DNA of 64,000 nucleotides from CAXMST01 sp963700785 (GCA_963700785.1 CAVOYZ010000018.1:1-64000), one strand, 5' to 3'; counted from the stretch's first letter, positions 24,879 through 35,525 are shown. Notes: a model not told the origin generated them from the sequence alone. Made by a program: numbers and translations.

Positions 24879-25550
24879 GTGGCAGCTGAGCAGGAACCGA
24901 CGCCGGAGCGCCCCGCGCGCGCGGGAATCGCCCTCGGCGAGGCGGTCGGGGGGCCGCTCGGCATCGCCGAGGCGACGCTGCCGTTCATCGCCTTCACGGT
25001 CGCCTGGACGGCGAGCGGCCGCGACGTGGTCTTCGGCGCGATCGTCGCCGTCGCGATCAGTGCGACGCTCGCCGCCGCGCGACTGATCAAGGGCGAGTCG
25101 ACGCAGTTCGCGATCTCCGGGCTGGTCGGCGTCGCGCTCGGTGCCTTCGTCGCCTCGAGGACCGGCAACGCGAGCACCTTCTTTTTGCCGGGAATCCTCA
25201 CCAACGCGGCCTGGCTCACGGCCTATCTCGTCTCGATCGTGATCCGCCGTCCGCTGCTCGGCTTCTTCGTCTCGAGACTGACCGAGGAGGGCGACGCCTG
25301 GCACACCGACCGCGACCGGCTCCGGGCCTACTCGCTGGCGAGCTGGATCTGGGTCGCGCTGTTCAGCCTCCGGCTCTCGATCCAGGTGCCGCTCTACCTG
25401 ACCGACGCGGTCACGCCGCTGGCCGTCGCCCGGGTGATCACCGGACTGCCGCTCTTCGCCCTCGGCCTCTGGCTCTCCTACCTGCTGCTGCGGCCGATCA
25501 TCGAGGAGTCGGGCGGCCTGCGGATCAAGATCCCCGGCGCCGGCGGCTGA
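24879..25550 (+). CDS. DUF3159 family membrane protein
   Basis: 223 residues with about five hydrophobic helices (LPFIAFTVAWTAS, VVFGAIVAVAISATLAAARL, FAISGLVGVALGAFVASR, ILTNAAWLTAYLVSIVI, LPLFALGLWLSYLLLRPII), matching the actinobacterial DUF3159 family of unknown function. GTG 24879 is set by the TATCGT hexamer 6 bases upstream. It diverges from the acyl-CoA dehydrogenase and converges on lpd with 10 bases between them. Confidence 0.82.
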   Translation: MAAEQEPTPERPARAGIALGEAVGGPLGIAEATLPFIAFTVAWTASGRDVVFGAIVAVAISATLAAARLIKGESTQFAISGLVGVALGAFVASRTGNASTFFLPGILTNAAWLTAYLVSIVIRRPLLGFFVSRLTEEGDAWHTDRDRLRAYSLASWIWVALFSLRLSIQVPLYLTDAVTPLAVARVITGLPLFALGLWLSYLLLRPIIEESGGLRIKIPGAGG

Positions 25551-25560
25551 GCGAAGCCCC

Positions 25561-27299
25561 TCAGCGCTTCGGCGCGTAGATGTCGGTCGCGATCCCCTCG
25601 ACCACCTCGGCCGCCAGCTTGACCGTCTCCGACAGCGTCGGGTGGGGATGGACGGTGAGCGCGAGATCGGTCGCGTCGGCGCCCATCTCGATCGCCAGGG
25701 CCGCCTCGGCGATCAGCTCGCCGGCGTTGACGCCAACCGCGCCGGCGCCGAGCACCCGCCGCGTGTCCGGGTCGACCAGGATCTTGGTCAGGCCCTCGGC
25801 CCGCTCGACCGCGAGCGCCCGGCCGCTCGCCTGCCAGGGGAAGCTGCCCTTCTCGAACTGCCGGCCGTCCCGCTTCGCCTCAGCCTCGGTCAGGCCGGTC
25901 CAGGCCACCTCGGGATCGGTGTAGGCGACCGATGGGATCGAGCGCGGGTCGTAGACGACGTCCTCGCCGGCAGCAGCCTCAGCCGCGACGACCCCCTCGC
26001 GCATCCCCTTGTGGGCGAGCATCGGCTCGCCGGCGACGTCGCCGACCGCGTAGATGTGGGCGACGTTCGTCCGGCGGCTCGCATCGGCGGCGATCACTCC
26101 GTCCGCGCCGACCTCGATCCCCGCGGCGGCGGCATCGAGCAGATCGCCGTTCGCCTGCCTGCCGACCGCCACCAGCACCTGGTCGTAGAGCTCGGGCGCG
26201 GGCGCGTCCTCGCCCTCGAAGCCGACCTCGACTCCCGTCGCCTGCGGCTCGACTTCGGCGACCGCGGTTCCGAGCATGATCGACTCGTAACGCCCCGCCG
26301 CACGACGCTGAAGCGGCTTGACCAGATCGCGATCGCAGCCCGGCATCAGCTCCTCGGTGAGCTCGACGACGCTGACCCTGCTGCCGAGAGCGTCGTAGAT
26401 GCAGGCCATCTCGAGGCCGATGATGCCGCCGCCGACGACCAGCAGCCGCTCGGGCAGCCGCTCGAGCTTCAGCGCCCCGGTCGAATCGATGATTCGCGGG
26501 TCGTCGGGGAGCCCGGGCAGCCGGATCGGGCGCGAGCCGGCGGCGATGATGCAGTGGTCGAAGCTGATCGAGGTGCCGCCGACATCGATCGAGGTCGGCG
26601 AGGTGAAGCTCGCAACGCCGGTGACCACGGTCACCTTGCGGCGCTTGGCGAGGCCGCTGAGACCGCCGGTCAGCTTCCCTACGACCTCGTCCTTCCACCG
26701 CGCGAGCCGCTCCAGGTCGAGCTCCGGCCTCGGGAAGCTGACGCCGAACTCCGCCGCCTCCTCGGCCTCGGCGATCACCCGCGCGGCGTGCAGTAGCGCC
26801 TTCGAGGGGATGCAGCCGACGTTGAGGCAGACGCCGCCGAGCGTCTCGAAGCTCTCGACCAGAACCACCTCGAGGCCGAGGTCGGCAGCCCTGAACGCCG
26901 CCGTGTAGCCGGCGGGCCCGGACCCGATCACGACCAGCCGCCGGCCACCGCCGGCCGCCCCGGTCCCGGCCGCCGCCTCGGTCTCGGTCTCGGTCTCAGA
27001 GACGGCCGGGGCCTCGGCCTCCGCGTCGGCCGGGGCTCGGCCTCCGCGGCGCCCTCGTCTCCCTGGCCCCCGCCCGCGAGCCTGACGATCGGGGTGCCCT
27101 CGCTGACCGTGTCGCCGACCGCGACCAGGATCTCCTCGACCGTCCCCGCCTCGGGCGCGGGGACGTCCATCGTCGCCTTGTCGGACTCGAGCGTCAGCAG
27201 CGGGTCCTCGGCGCCGACCTCGTCGCCGACCGCGACCAGCAGCTCGATCACCGGGACGTCGGTGAAGTCGCCGATGTCGGGAACCCTGACCGTGCTCAC
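25561..27299 (-). CDS. lpd: lipoyl-domain dihydrolipoamide dehydrogenase (E3), frameshifted in the linker
   Basis: Residues 1-80 are a lipoyl domain with the attachment loop LESDKATMDV, then an Ala/Glu/Pro linker and a full E3: FAD GxGxxG (VVIGSGPAGYTAAF), redox pair GGVCLNVGCIPSK, NAD-binding VVGGGIIGLEMA, and C-terminal VHPHPTLSE with the active His. The reading frame breaks once: a C is missing (+ strand) near 27036; adding it gives EAPADAEAEAPAVSE and joins the two parts. Length is 3n+2, as expected for one deletion. GTG 27299 overlaps the aceF stop (GTGA). Lipoyl-E3 fusions are known in some pyruvate dehydrogenases. Confidence 0.9.
27039..27291. repeat. direct repeat, copy in lpd (lipoyl domain)
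   Basis: 253 bases that match 28331-28583 in aceF with only two visible mismatches (27049 and 27083). Both copies encode the lipoyl domain. Such identity points to recent duplication or ongoing gene conversion. Confidence 0.9.
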
Positions 27300-28591
27300 A
27301 GGGCCGCCCGGCGGAAGTCCTCGAGCACCTTGACCAGCGAGACGCAGAAGCGCGCCGCCGCGGCACCGTCCACGACCCGGTGGTCGTAGGAGAGCGAGAG
27401 CGGCACGATCAGCCGGGGGCCGAACTGCTCGCCGTCCCAGACGGGCTTGATCGCGGCGCGGGTGACGCCGAGAATCGCGACCTGCGGGGCGTTGACGATC
27501 GGCGTGAAGCCGGTACCGCCGATCCCGCCGAGCGAGGAGATCGTGAAGCTGGCCCCGGCCATCTCGGCGGGCCCGAGCGTGCCCTCCCGGGCCTTGGCCG
27601 AGAGCTCGGCCAGCTCCTCGGCGACCTCGAGCAGGCCCTTGCGGTCGACATCGCGGATCACCGGCACGAGCAGCCCCTGCGGCGTGTCGGCTGCGAACCC
27701 CAGGTGGTAGTAGCGCTTCAACACGAGCTCCTCGCCCTCGAGCGAGGAGTTGAACTCGGGGAACTCCTGGAGCACCGGGACGCAGGCCTTGAACAGCAGG
27801 GCGACCATCGTCACCTTGACGTCCTGCTCGGAGTTGAGCTGCTTGCGGAACTCCTCGAGATCGGTGATGTCGGCCTCGTCGTGATGGGTGACGTGCGGGA
27901 TGTGGACCCAGTTGCGCGCCAGGTTCGGGCCGCTGATCCGCTTGATCCGCGAGAGCTCGACCCGCTCGACCTCCCCGTACTTCGCGTGATCGACCTCTGG
28001 CCAGGGCGCCAGCTCGAGGCCCTCGATCCCACCGGCTCCGGCCGCGGGCGGCGCCGCAGCGTCAGCGGCGGCGAAGCCCTCGACGTCCTCGACCGTGATC
28101 CGGCCCTTGCGGCCCGAGCCGGAGACCCGGCCGAGATCGATTCCCTCGATCCGGGCGAGCCGCCGCACCGACGGGCTCGCGTAGACCTCGGTCGGCGCCG
28201 CCTCGGGCGCGGCTTCAGCGCCGGCGAGCCGCTGCAGCGGCGAGGGGAACCGGGGGCGTCCCTCGGTCGCCTCCGCTGGGGCCCGGGCCTCGGCCCCGAC
28301 GGCCGGCGCCTCTGACTCCGCCTCGGCCTCGGCCTCCGCGTCGCCCTCGTCTCCCTGGCCCCCGCCCGCGAGCCGGACGATCGGGGTGCCCTCGCTGACC
28401 GTGTCGCCGACCGCGACCAGGATCTCCTCGACCGTCCCCGCCTCGGGCGCGGGGACGTCCATCGTCGCCTTGTCGGACTCGAGCGTCAGCAGCGGGTCCT
28501 CGGCGCCGACCTCGTCGCCGACCGCGACCAGCAGCTCGATCACCGGGACGTCGGTGAAGTCGCCGATGTCGGGAACCCTGACCTCAGTCAC
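27296..28591 (-). CDS. aceF: pyruvate dehydrogenase dihydrolipoyl acetyltransferase (E2)
   Basis: 431 residues: one N-terminal lipoyl domain (LESDKATMDV), an acidic linker, a peripheral-subunit-binding domain (YASPSVRRLARIEGIDL...GSGRKGRITVEDV, about 135-175) and the catalytic domain ending LSYDHRVVDGAAAARF, with the HxxxDG active site. Starts at GTG 28591, 17 bases after aceE. It forms the core of the pyruvate dehydrogenase complex with the neighbouring aceE and lpd. The E2 could in principle serve another 2-oxoacid, but the adjacent homodimeric E1 indicates pyruvate. Confidence 0.93.
   Translation of the reverse strand: MTEVRVPDIGDFTDVPVIELLVAVGDEVGAEDPLLTLESDKATMDVPAPEAGTVEEILVAVGDTVSEGTPIVRLAGGGQGDEGDAEAEAEAESEAPAVGAEARAPAEATEGRPRFPSPLQRLAGAEAAPEAAPTEVYASPSVRRLARIEGIDLGRVSGSGRKGRITVEDVEGFAAADAAAPPAAGAGGIEGLELAPWPEVDHAKYGEVERVELSRIKRISGPNLARNWVHIPHVTHHDEADITDLEEFRKQLNSEQDVKVTMVALLFKACVPVLQEFPEFNSSLEGEELVLKRYYHLGFAADTPQGLLVPVIRDVDRKGLLEVAEELAELSAKAREGTLGPAEMAGASFTISSLGGIGGTGFTPIVNAPQVAILGVTRAAIKPVWDGEQFGPRLIVPLSLSYDHRVVDGAAAARFCVSLVKVLEDFRRAAL
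28331..28583. repeat. direct repeat, copy in aceF (lipoyl domain)
   Basis: Partner of 27039-27291 at a fixed offset of 1292 bases. Confidence 0.9.
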
Positions 28592-28608
28592 CGCGAAGCA
28601 CCAATCGC

Positions 28609-31284
28609 CTAGCTCACCGCTGGATCCGGTGCGTCGGCGTCGATCTCGTAGCGATCGATCGCCCCCCTGACCGCCGAGCGGGGGCCCTGTCCGGACTCGG
28701 CGAGGGCGTGGAGAGCGGCTACGGCGACGTGGCGGCTGTCGACCTCGAAGAAGTCGCGCAGGTGCCGCCGGAAGTCACTGCGCCCGAAGCCGTCCGTGCC
28801 GAGCACCTCGTAGTGGCCGGGAACCCAGGTGCGGATCCCGTCGGCGACCGCCTTCATGTAGTCGGTGGCGGCGACCGTCGGCACCTCGGGCTCAGCGGCA
28901 AGGCACTGCGCGACCCAGGGGGCCGGGCGCTCCTCGCCCGCCGAGAGCATCGCCCGGCGCTCGGCGGCGAGGCCGTCGCGGCGCAGCTCGACGAAGCTGG
29001 TCACGCTCCAGACCTCGCAGGCGACGTCGAAGTCGTCGGCCAGCAGATCCGCCGCGGCCAGCACCTCCCGCAGGATCGCGCCGGCACCGAGCAGGCGCAC
29101 CTTCGGCGTGCCCTCGGGAGCCTCCCGGACCCGGTGCATCCCACGCAGGATCCCCTGCTCGGCACCGGCGGGCATCGGCGGCTGGCGGTAGTTCTCGTTC
29201 TCGACGGTCAGGTAGTAGAAGACGTCCTCCTGCTCGCCGATCATCCGCCGCAGGCCGTCCTGGACGATCACCGCGATCTCGTAGCCGTAGGCGGGGTCGT
29301 AGCTGATGCAGTTCGGGATCGTCTGCGCGAGCACGTGGCTGTGGCCGTCCTCGTGCTGCAGGCCCTCGCCGTTCAGCGTCGTCCGGCCCGCGGTGCCGCC
29401 GAGCAGGAATCCCCGCGCCCTGGAGTCGCCCGCCGCCCAGGCCAGGTCGCCGACTCGCTGGAAGCCGAACATCGAGTAGAAGACGTAGAAGGGGATCATC
29501 TGCGTGTTGTGGTTCGAGTAGGAGGTTGCGGCCGCGATCCAGGCGCTGATCGCGCCCGCCTCGTTGATCCCCTCCTGGAGGATCTGCCCCTCCCGGCTCT
29601 CCTTGTAGAACAGCATCGATCCGGCGTCCTCGGGCTCGTAGAGCTGGCCCACGTGGGAGTAGATGCCGAGCTGGCGGAACATCCCCTCCATCCCGAAGGT
29701 CCGGGACTCGTCGGGGACGATCGGCACGATCCGGTCACCGATCCCCTTGTCGCGGATCAGCGCCGCCAGCACCCTGACGAAGGCCATCGTGGTCGAGACC
29801 TCGCGGTCGCCGCTGCCCTCGAGCTGGCTCTTGAAGATCCCCAGGTCGGGGACCGGCAGCGGCTGATCGACGCGCCCGCGCCGCTGCGGCAGGTAGCCGC
29901 CGAGCGCCTCGCGGCGCTCCCTCAGATACCTGATCTCCTCGGAGTCGTCGGGGGGGCGGTGGAAGGCGACCTGCTCGACCTCGGCGTCGGAGATGTCGAG
30001 GTCGAAGCGGTCGCGGAACGCCCGCAGCGCCTCGACGTTCATCTTCTTCTGCTGGTGGGTGATGTTCTGGCCCTCGCCGGCCTCGCCCATCCCGTAGCCC
30101 TTGATCGTCTTCGCGAGGATCACCGTCGGCTGACCCTCGTGCGCGGCGGCGGCGGCGTAGGCGGCATGGACCTTCTTCGCGTCGTGGCCGCCCCGGTTCA
30201 GGTTCCAGATCTCGGCATCCGACATCTGCTCGACCCGCCTCAAGAGCTCCGGGTGGGCGCCGAAGAAGTGCTCCCGCACGAAGGCGCCGTCCTTCGACTT
30301 GTAGGTCTGGTACTCGCCGTCGACGGCCTCCTCCATCCGCGCCACCAGCAGGCCGTCGTCCTCCGCCAGCAGCGGGTCCCAGCGGCCGCCCCAGATCACC
30401 TTGATCACGTTCCAGCCGGCGCCGCGGAAGACCGTCTCGAGCTGCTGGATGATCTTGCCGTTGCCGTAGACCGGGCCGTCGAGGCGCTGCAGGTTGCAGT
30501 TGACGACGAAGACGAGGTTGTCGAGGCCCTCGCGGCCGGCCAGCGCGATCTCGCCCAGGGTCTCGGGCTCGTCGGTCTCGCCGTCGCCGAGAAAGGCCCA
30601 GACCTTGCGGCCGGAGGTGTTGCGCAGGCCGCGATCGGAGAGGTAGCGCATGAAGTAGGCCTGGTGGATCGCCATGATCGGGCCGAGGCCCATCGAGACG
30701 GTCGGGAACTGCCAGTAGTCGGGCATCAGCCATGGGTGCGGGTACGAGCTGAGCCCGTCGCGCGAGACCTCCTGCCGGAAGCCGAGCATCTGCTCCTCGC
30801 TCAACCGGCCCTCGAGGAACGAGCGGGCGTAGATCCCGGGCGAGGAGTGGCCCTGGATGTAGACGAGGTCGCCGTCGTGGTCTGGGCTCGGCGCATGCCA
30901 GAAGTGGTTGAAGCCGATCTCGTAGAGCATCGCCGCCGACTGGTAGGAGGCGATGTGGCCGCCGAGCTCTGAGGACTCGGCGTTGGCGCGCAGCACGGTG
31001 GCGATCGCGTTCCAGCGAACCAGCGAACGGACCCGGCGCTCGAGCGCGGGGTTCTCGGGCAGCTCGGGCTCGTCCTCGAGCTCGATCGTGTTCACGTACG
31101 GCGTCGGGCCGCTCGTCTCGATCGCCGCGCCGCGACGGTGGGCCTGCCCGACCGCGCGGCTCAACAGCTGCTCGGCACGCTGCGGCCCATCGGCTGCGAT
31201 CACCGCATCGACGGCCTCGACCCACTCCCGGGTCTCGGCCGGATCGAGGTCCGCCCGGGACGAGGCGCCGTCAGCCATGATCAT
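28609..31284 (-). CDS. aceE: pyruvate dehydrogenase E1, homodimeric type
   Basis: 891 residues, the single-chain E1 of AceE type. Characteristic pieces are GGHIASYQSAAMLYEIGFNHFW, YIQGHSSPGIYARSFLEGR, the thiamine diphosphate motif GDGETDEPETLGEIALAGREGLDNLVFVVNCNLQ split around residue 232-265, and ARGFLLGGTAGRTTLNGEGLQHEDGHSHVL. It decarboxylates pyruvate and acetylates the E2 lipoyl arm. First of the aceE-aceF-lpd operon, which sits between clpC and radA. ATG 31284 or ATG 31278 are both possible starts. Confidence 0.96.
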   Translation of the reverse strand: MIMADGASSRADLDPAETREWVEAVDAVIAADGPQRAEQLLSRAVGQAHRRGAAIETSGPTPYVNTIELEDEPELPENPALERRVRSLVRWNAIATVLRANAESSELGGHIASYQSAAMLYEIGFNHFWHAPSPDHDGDLVYIQGHSSPGIYARSFLEGRLSEEQMLGFRQEVSRDGLSSYPHPWLMPDYWQFPTVSMGLGPIMAIHQAYFMRYLSDRGLRNTSGRKVWAFLGDGETDEPETLGEIALAGREGLDNLVFVVNCNLQRLDGPVYGNGKIIQQLETVFRGAGWNVIKVIWGGRWDPLLAEDDGLLVARMEEAVDGEYQTYKSKDGAFVREHFFGAHPELLRRVEQMSDAEIWNLNRGGHDAKKVHAAYAAAAAHEGQPTVILAKTIKGYGMGEAGEGQNITHQQKKMNVEALRAFRDRFDLDISDAEVEQVAFHRPPDDSEEIRYLRERREALGGYLPQRRGRVDQPLPVPDLGIFKSQLEGSGDREVSTTMAFVRVLAALIRDKGIGDRIVPIVPDESRTFGMEGMFRQLGIYSHVGQLYEPEDAGSMLFYKESREGQILQEGINEAGAISAWIAAATSYSNHNTQMIPFYVFYSMFGFQRVGDLAWAAGDSRARGFLLGGTAGRTTLNGEGLQHEDGHSHVLAQTIPNCISYDPAYGYEIAVIVQDGLRRMIGEQEDVFYYLTVENENYRQPPMPAGAEQGILRGMHRVREAPEGTPKVRLLGAGAILREVLAAADLLADDFDVACEVWSVTSFVELRRDGLAAERRAMLSAGEERPAPWVAQCLAAEPEVPTVAATDYMKAVADGIRTWVPGHYEVLGTDGFGRSDFRRHLRDFFEVDSRHVAVAALHALAESGQGPRSAVRGAIDRYEIDADAPDPAVS

Positions 31285-31369
31285 CTTCAGCCATCCGGTT
31301 CCAGCCTATGACACCGGCCCGCCGGGCCGCAGAGCTGAGAGCCGTCCACACGGGGCCGGGCGGCCCGGG

Positions 31370-32515
31370 TCAATAGCGCAGCACCGCGGCCGCGGCGCCG
31401 AGCGCAGCGAGGCGGTCGGCGGCCTCGCCCTCGACGGTGGTCACCGCGGCGTCGGTCTGCAGCGCGCGCTCGACCAAGAGCTCCCCGGTCGGGATCGACC
31501 CGGGGGCGCCGCCCGAGGCGAGCGCGGCGCTGACCAGCTCACCGGGATCGTCGGGAAGCCCGGAGGCCGCGATCACCAGGTGCTCGACCCGGCCCTCGGC
31601 CAGCGCCTGGGCGGTCTCGGTCAGGCCGAGCGAGCCGCGACCGCCCTCGCGGGCGGCCTGCTCGGCCCTGTCGATCAGCCCCAGCTCTCGCCGCCGGTTG
31701 AGCTGCGGAGCGATCGTCTCAAGCCGCTCGAGAATCCCGTGCTCGGGTTCGGGGATCAGGTTCTTGTCCTCGGCGAAGGCGATCCGATCGCTGCCGAGGC
31801 GGGACTCGAACTCGCTCAGGTACTTGGGCTCGCCGAAGCAGATGATCTCTCGCCAGCCGCGCCGATCGGCGACCGTGGCCACCTCGGTCGCGATCCCGTC
31901 GACGAATCGGCGGCGGTGGTCCTCGATCCGCTGCTCGTGCTGATCGCGCCCCGAGGAGGTCGTCGCCTGTCCGCTCGGGACGTCGACGTTCCGCGGGGCC
32001 TTGCGCTCGCGCCAATCGCCGGTGGTGAGGATCTCGCGCGCGTCGAGCTCGCTCAGCTCCCCCTGCTCCCACTCCAGAAGGCGGGCACGCTCACCGCTGA
32101 CGGCGACCACGCCCCGGCGCCGATGGTCATCGAGCAGCTGAACCAGCGGCTGCAGGTACGGGCGGCTCCCGGCCACGGCGACAGCGTCCTCCCGCGGTTG
32201 CGCGGGCGAGCTCCACCAGCGATCCTCACCCGGCTCGGCGCTGATCTCGACGAAGCCGACCTGGCCCCTCCCTTCCGGTGGCTCGCCGTTTGCAGCGAAC
32301 CGATCCTGAACCCGGTCGACCGTCGCCCTCAGCGCGCGCTCCCGGTCGGGATCGTCGCCCGCCTTCGAGATCGCCTCGTGGAGCGCGTCCCGGAGAGCGA
32401 TCCGCCAGCCGGCGCGACGGTCGGCGTGATCGATCCGCAGGCACACCGACAGCAGGCCGAGCCGCGGCTCGATCGCGAGCAGGCCGCGGAGCTCGTCGGG
32501 CTGGGGGAGGCTCAT
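31370..32515 (-). CDS. baeRF/VLRF1-type (eRF1-like) protein
   Basis: 381 residues. The pattern of an N-terminal VLRF1-like part, GVVAVSGERARLLEWEQGEL strands (about 135-155), a basic central segment with an Arg/Gln-rich stretch and a C-terminal eRF1 domain-3-like part (EHLVIAASGLPDDPGELVSAAL) matches the bacterial/archaeal eRF1-like families described with Vms1 and related ribosome-rescue nucleases. No GGQ is seen; ATTSSGRDQHEQRI is the candidate loop. Only 47 bases after clpC, so likely co-transcribed with this protease ATPase, which suggests a ribosome-quality-control role (inference). Confidence 0.72.
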   Translation of the reverse strand: MSLPQPDELRGLLAIEPRLGLLSVCLRIDHADRRAGWRIALRDALHEAISKAGDDPDRERALRATVDRVQDRFAANGEPPEGRGQVGFVEISAEPGEDRWWSSPAQPREDAVAVAGSRPYLQPLVQLLDDHRRRGVVAVSGERARLLEWEQGELSELDAREILTTGDWRERKAPRNVDVPSGQATTSSGRDQHEQRIEDHRRRFVDGIATEVATVADRRGWREIICFGEPKYLSEFESRLGSDRIAFAEDKNLIPEPEHGILERLETIAPQLNRRRELGLIDRAEQAAREGGRGSLGLTETAQALAEGRVEHLVIAASGLPDDPGELVSAALASGGAPGSIPTGELLVERALQTDAAVTTVEGEAADRLAALGAAAAVLRY

Positions 32516-32562
32516 CGCGCCGCCGGCTCCCGCGTCGAGACAGGCAAGCGCCGGGAGCTGAT

Positions 32563-35185
32563 TCAGCCGGCCTCGGTCGCGGTGCCGTCGCCGGTGGCAG
32601 GCTGATCCGGGCCGGGGTCCTTCGGGGCGGCATCGCCGTCGGACTTCGCTCCGACGGCGACGGGCTCCTTCTCCTCGTCGCCCTTCTTCGGTCGCGCCCG
32701 CGGCTTCTTCGGCTTGATCAGCGTCAGGCTCAGCGGCTGGTCGTCCTCGTCGCCCTTCTCGTCGCGCTCGACCAGCACCGTGGTCCCGGGATCGATCGCG
32801 TCCGGGCCCGCCTTCAGGACCTCGTCCGCGAGCGGGTCCTCGATGTAGCGCTGGATCGCGCGCCGCAGCGGCCGGGCTCCCATCGACGGGTCCCAGCCCT
32901 TGTCGACCAGCAGATCCTTCGACTCCTCGGTCAGGTCGAGCTGCAGCTCACGCTCGGAGACCTGCGCCTTGACCCGCCCGACGAGCAGATCGACGATCTC
33001 CTTGATCTCGTCCCGGCTCAGCTTGTGGAAGACGATCACCTCGTCGATCCGGTTCAGGAACTCCGGTCGGAAGACCTTCTTCAGGTCGCCCATGATCTTC
33101 TTCTTCATCTCCTCGTAGGTCGTGCCGAGCTCATCGCTGACCGCGAACCCGAGCGGGGTGTTGCGGGCGATGTCCTGGGCGCCGACGTTCGAGGTCATGA
33201 TCACGATCGCGTTGCGGAAGTCCACGGTCCGTCCCTGGCTGTCGGTCAGCCGCCCGTCCTCGAGGATCTGCAGCAGGATGTTGAACACGTCCGGGTGCGC
33301 CTTCTCGATCTCGTCGAGCAGCAACACGCAGTAGGGCTTGCGCCGCACCGCCTCGGTCAGCTGGCCGCCCTCGTCGTAGCCGACGTAGCCCGGAGGGGAG
33401 CCGACCAGGCGCGAGACCGCGTGCTTCTCCATGTACTCGGACATGTCGATCCGGATCATCGCGTCCTCGTCGCTGAACAGGAACTCGGCCAGCGTCCGCG
33501 CCAGCTCGGTCTTGCCGACGCCGGACGGCCCGAGGAAGATGAACGAGCCGGCCGGGCGCTTCGGGTCCTTGATGCCCGCCCGCGAGCGGCGGATCGCCTT
33601 GCTCACCGCGGTGATCGCCACGTCCTGGCCGATCACCCGCTTGTGCAGCTCGGACTCCATCTCGACCAGCTTCTTGGTCTCGGCCTCGGTCAGCTTGAAG
33701 ACGGGGATGCCGGTCCACATCGAGACGATGTCGGCGATCTCCTCCTCGCCGACCTCCGGGCGCGTGCCCTCCTCACCCGAGTTCCACTCGTCCTCGAGCT
33801 CGCGCTTCTTCGAGGTCAGCTGGCGCTCCTGATCGCGCAGGTTGGCCGCCTTCTCGAACTCCTGCGATTCGATCGCCGCCTCCTTGGCGCGCCGGGTCTC
33901 CTCGATCTCCTCCTCGAGCTCGCGATAGACCGGCGGCTGCGACATCGACTTGATCCGCAAGCGGGATGCGGCCTCGTCGATCAGATCGATCGCCTTGTCC
34001 GGCAGGAAGCGCTCGGAGATGTAGCGATCGGCGAGATCGGCCGCGGCGGCCAGCGCGTCGTCGCTGATCTTCACCCGATGGTGCTGCTCGTAGCGCTCGC
34101 GCAGGCCCTCGAGGATCTGCACGGTCTGCTCGATCGACGGCTGGTCGACCTTGACCTGCTGGAAGCGCCGCTCGAGCGCCGAGTCGCGCTCGAGGTACTT
34201 GCGGTACTCGTCGAGCGTCGTCGCGCCGATCGTCTGCAGCTCGCCGCGGGCGAGCGCCGGCTTCAGGATCGAGGCGGCATCGATCGCGCCCTCGGCGGCG
34301 CCGGCGCCGACCAGGTTGTGGAGCTCGTCGATGAAGAGGATGATGTCGCCGCGCTGGGTGATCTCCTTCATCACCTTCTTCAGGCGCTCCTCGAACTCGC
34401 CGCGGTACTTCGAGCCCGCGACCAGCGCCGCGAGGTCGAGCGTGTAGATCTGCTTGTTGCGGAGCAGCTCGGGGATCTCGCCGGCGACGATCCGCGAGGC
34501 GAGGCCCTCGACCACGGCCGTCTTGCCGACCCCGGGCTCGCCGAGCAGCACCGGGTTGTTCTTCTGCCGGCGGGCGAGGATCTGCATGATCCGCTCGATC
34601 TCGACCTCGCGGCCGATCACCGGATCGAGCTTGCCGTCCTCGGCGAGCTTGGTCAGGTTGCGCCCGAACTGATCGAGCAGCTTCGAGGACTTCTTGCCCT
34701 CGGCGGAGCCGGTGGCCGAGCCCGAGCCCGAGCCCTGGCGGCGCCCGCCGGGGCCCGAGAGCATCCGGATCACCTCGTTGCGGATCTTCTCTGAGTCGGC
34801 GTCGAAGTCGAGCAGGATGCGGGCCGCGACGCCCTCGTTCTCACGCACGAGCCCGAGCAGGATGTGCTCGGTGCCGATGTAGTTGTGACCGAGCGAGAGC
34901 GCCTCGCGGAGCGCCAGCTCGAGCACCTTCTTGGCGCGCGGGGTGAACGGGAATCTGCCCTGAGGTGACCTCCTCGCCGGAGCCGACGATCCGCACGACC
35001 TGCGCGCGGACCCGCTCGACGGTGATGTCCAGCGACTCCAGCACCCGTGCCGCGAGGCCCTCTTCCTCGCGCAGCAGCCCGAGCAGGATGTGCTCGGTGC
35101 CGATGTAGTTGTGCTTGAGAGTCCGCGCCTCCTCCTGGGCCAGAACTACGACCTGGCGGGCTCTCTCTGTGAATCGCTCAAACAT
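32563..35185 (-). CDS. clpC: ATP-dependent Clp protease ATP-binding subunit ClpC, frameshifted near the N-terminus
   Basis: About 874 residues once repaired. Two Clp N-repeats (MFERFTERARQVVVLAQEEA, and LGHNYIGTEHILLGL twice), AAA-1 with GEPGVGKT and the IILFIDELHNL Walker B, a coiled middle domain with UVR-like motif (EFEKAANLRDQERQL), AAA-2 with GPSGVGKTELA and LLLDEIEKAH, and a charged Lys/Glu tail. One extra base at about 34948 splits the second N-repeat boundary (expected GQIPFTPRAKK). Length is 3n+1. ClpC unfolds substrates for ClpP. An essential gene is unlikely to be truly broken, so I treat it as a sequence error. Confidence 0.93.
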
Positions 35186-35525
35186 CTACTCGGGTCCTGT
35201 CTCCCTTTCGTACCTGCGTGGGCTGGGAAGTATGTGGGTCGCGGTGGTCGGACTTCGCACCGGCTGCGGGGATGCCGCAGCACCGGGGCCTTCATCTCTT
35301 ATTCGGCGATTTCGTGCCGATGGATTAGACCTCCGGTTTGTCGGTTGCGCGGAGGCCGCAGTATATCGGGGCACATTCCCCGGCCTCCGAGGGCGGGCGC
35401 CCCGCCTGCCGCGTTTTTCGCTCTTTGCGGTGGTCGTCCTTCAAGGTCCCGGCCTGACGGCTGCCGCCGGGCGGCGGCGCCCATCGCGCCCGGAGACCGC
35501 CGGCCTCAGGAGCCCGCGCTGCGGC
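35186..35525 (-). other. 340-bp gap: lysS 3' flank and clpC promoter region
   Basis: No gene seen. On the minus strand TATACT (35365-35360) is the best -10, about 175 bases before the clpC ATG; no matching TTGACA is present. GAAAGGGAG lies about 18-25 bases before the ATG. The lysS terminator should also be here, but I could not define it. Confidence 0.45.

Noticed and set aside
25561..27366. 601-codon continuous frame as the true lpd
   Set aside because: Its N-terminal 100 codons are Arg/Gly-rich noise; the lipoyl domain in the other frame is nearly identical to that of aceF, so a one-base deletion is the better explanation.
28708..30972. 754-codon + strand frame opposite aceE
   Set aside because: Antisense shadow; low-complexity composition without family motifs.
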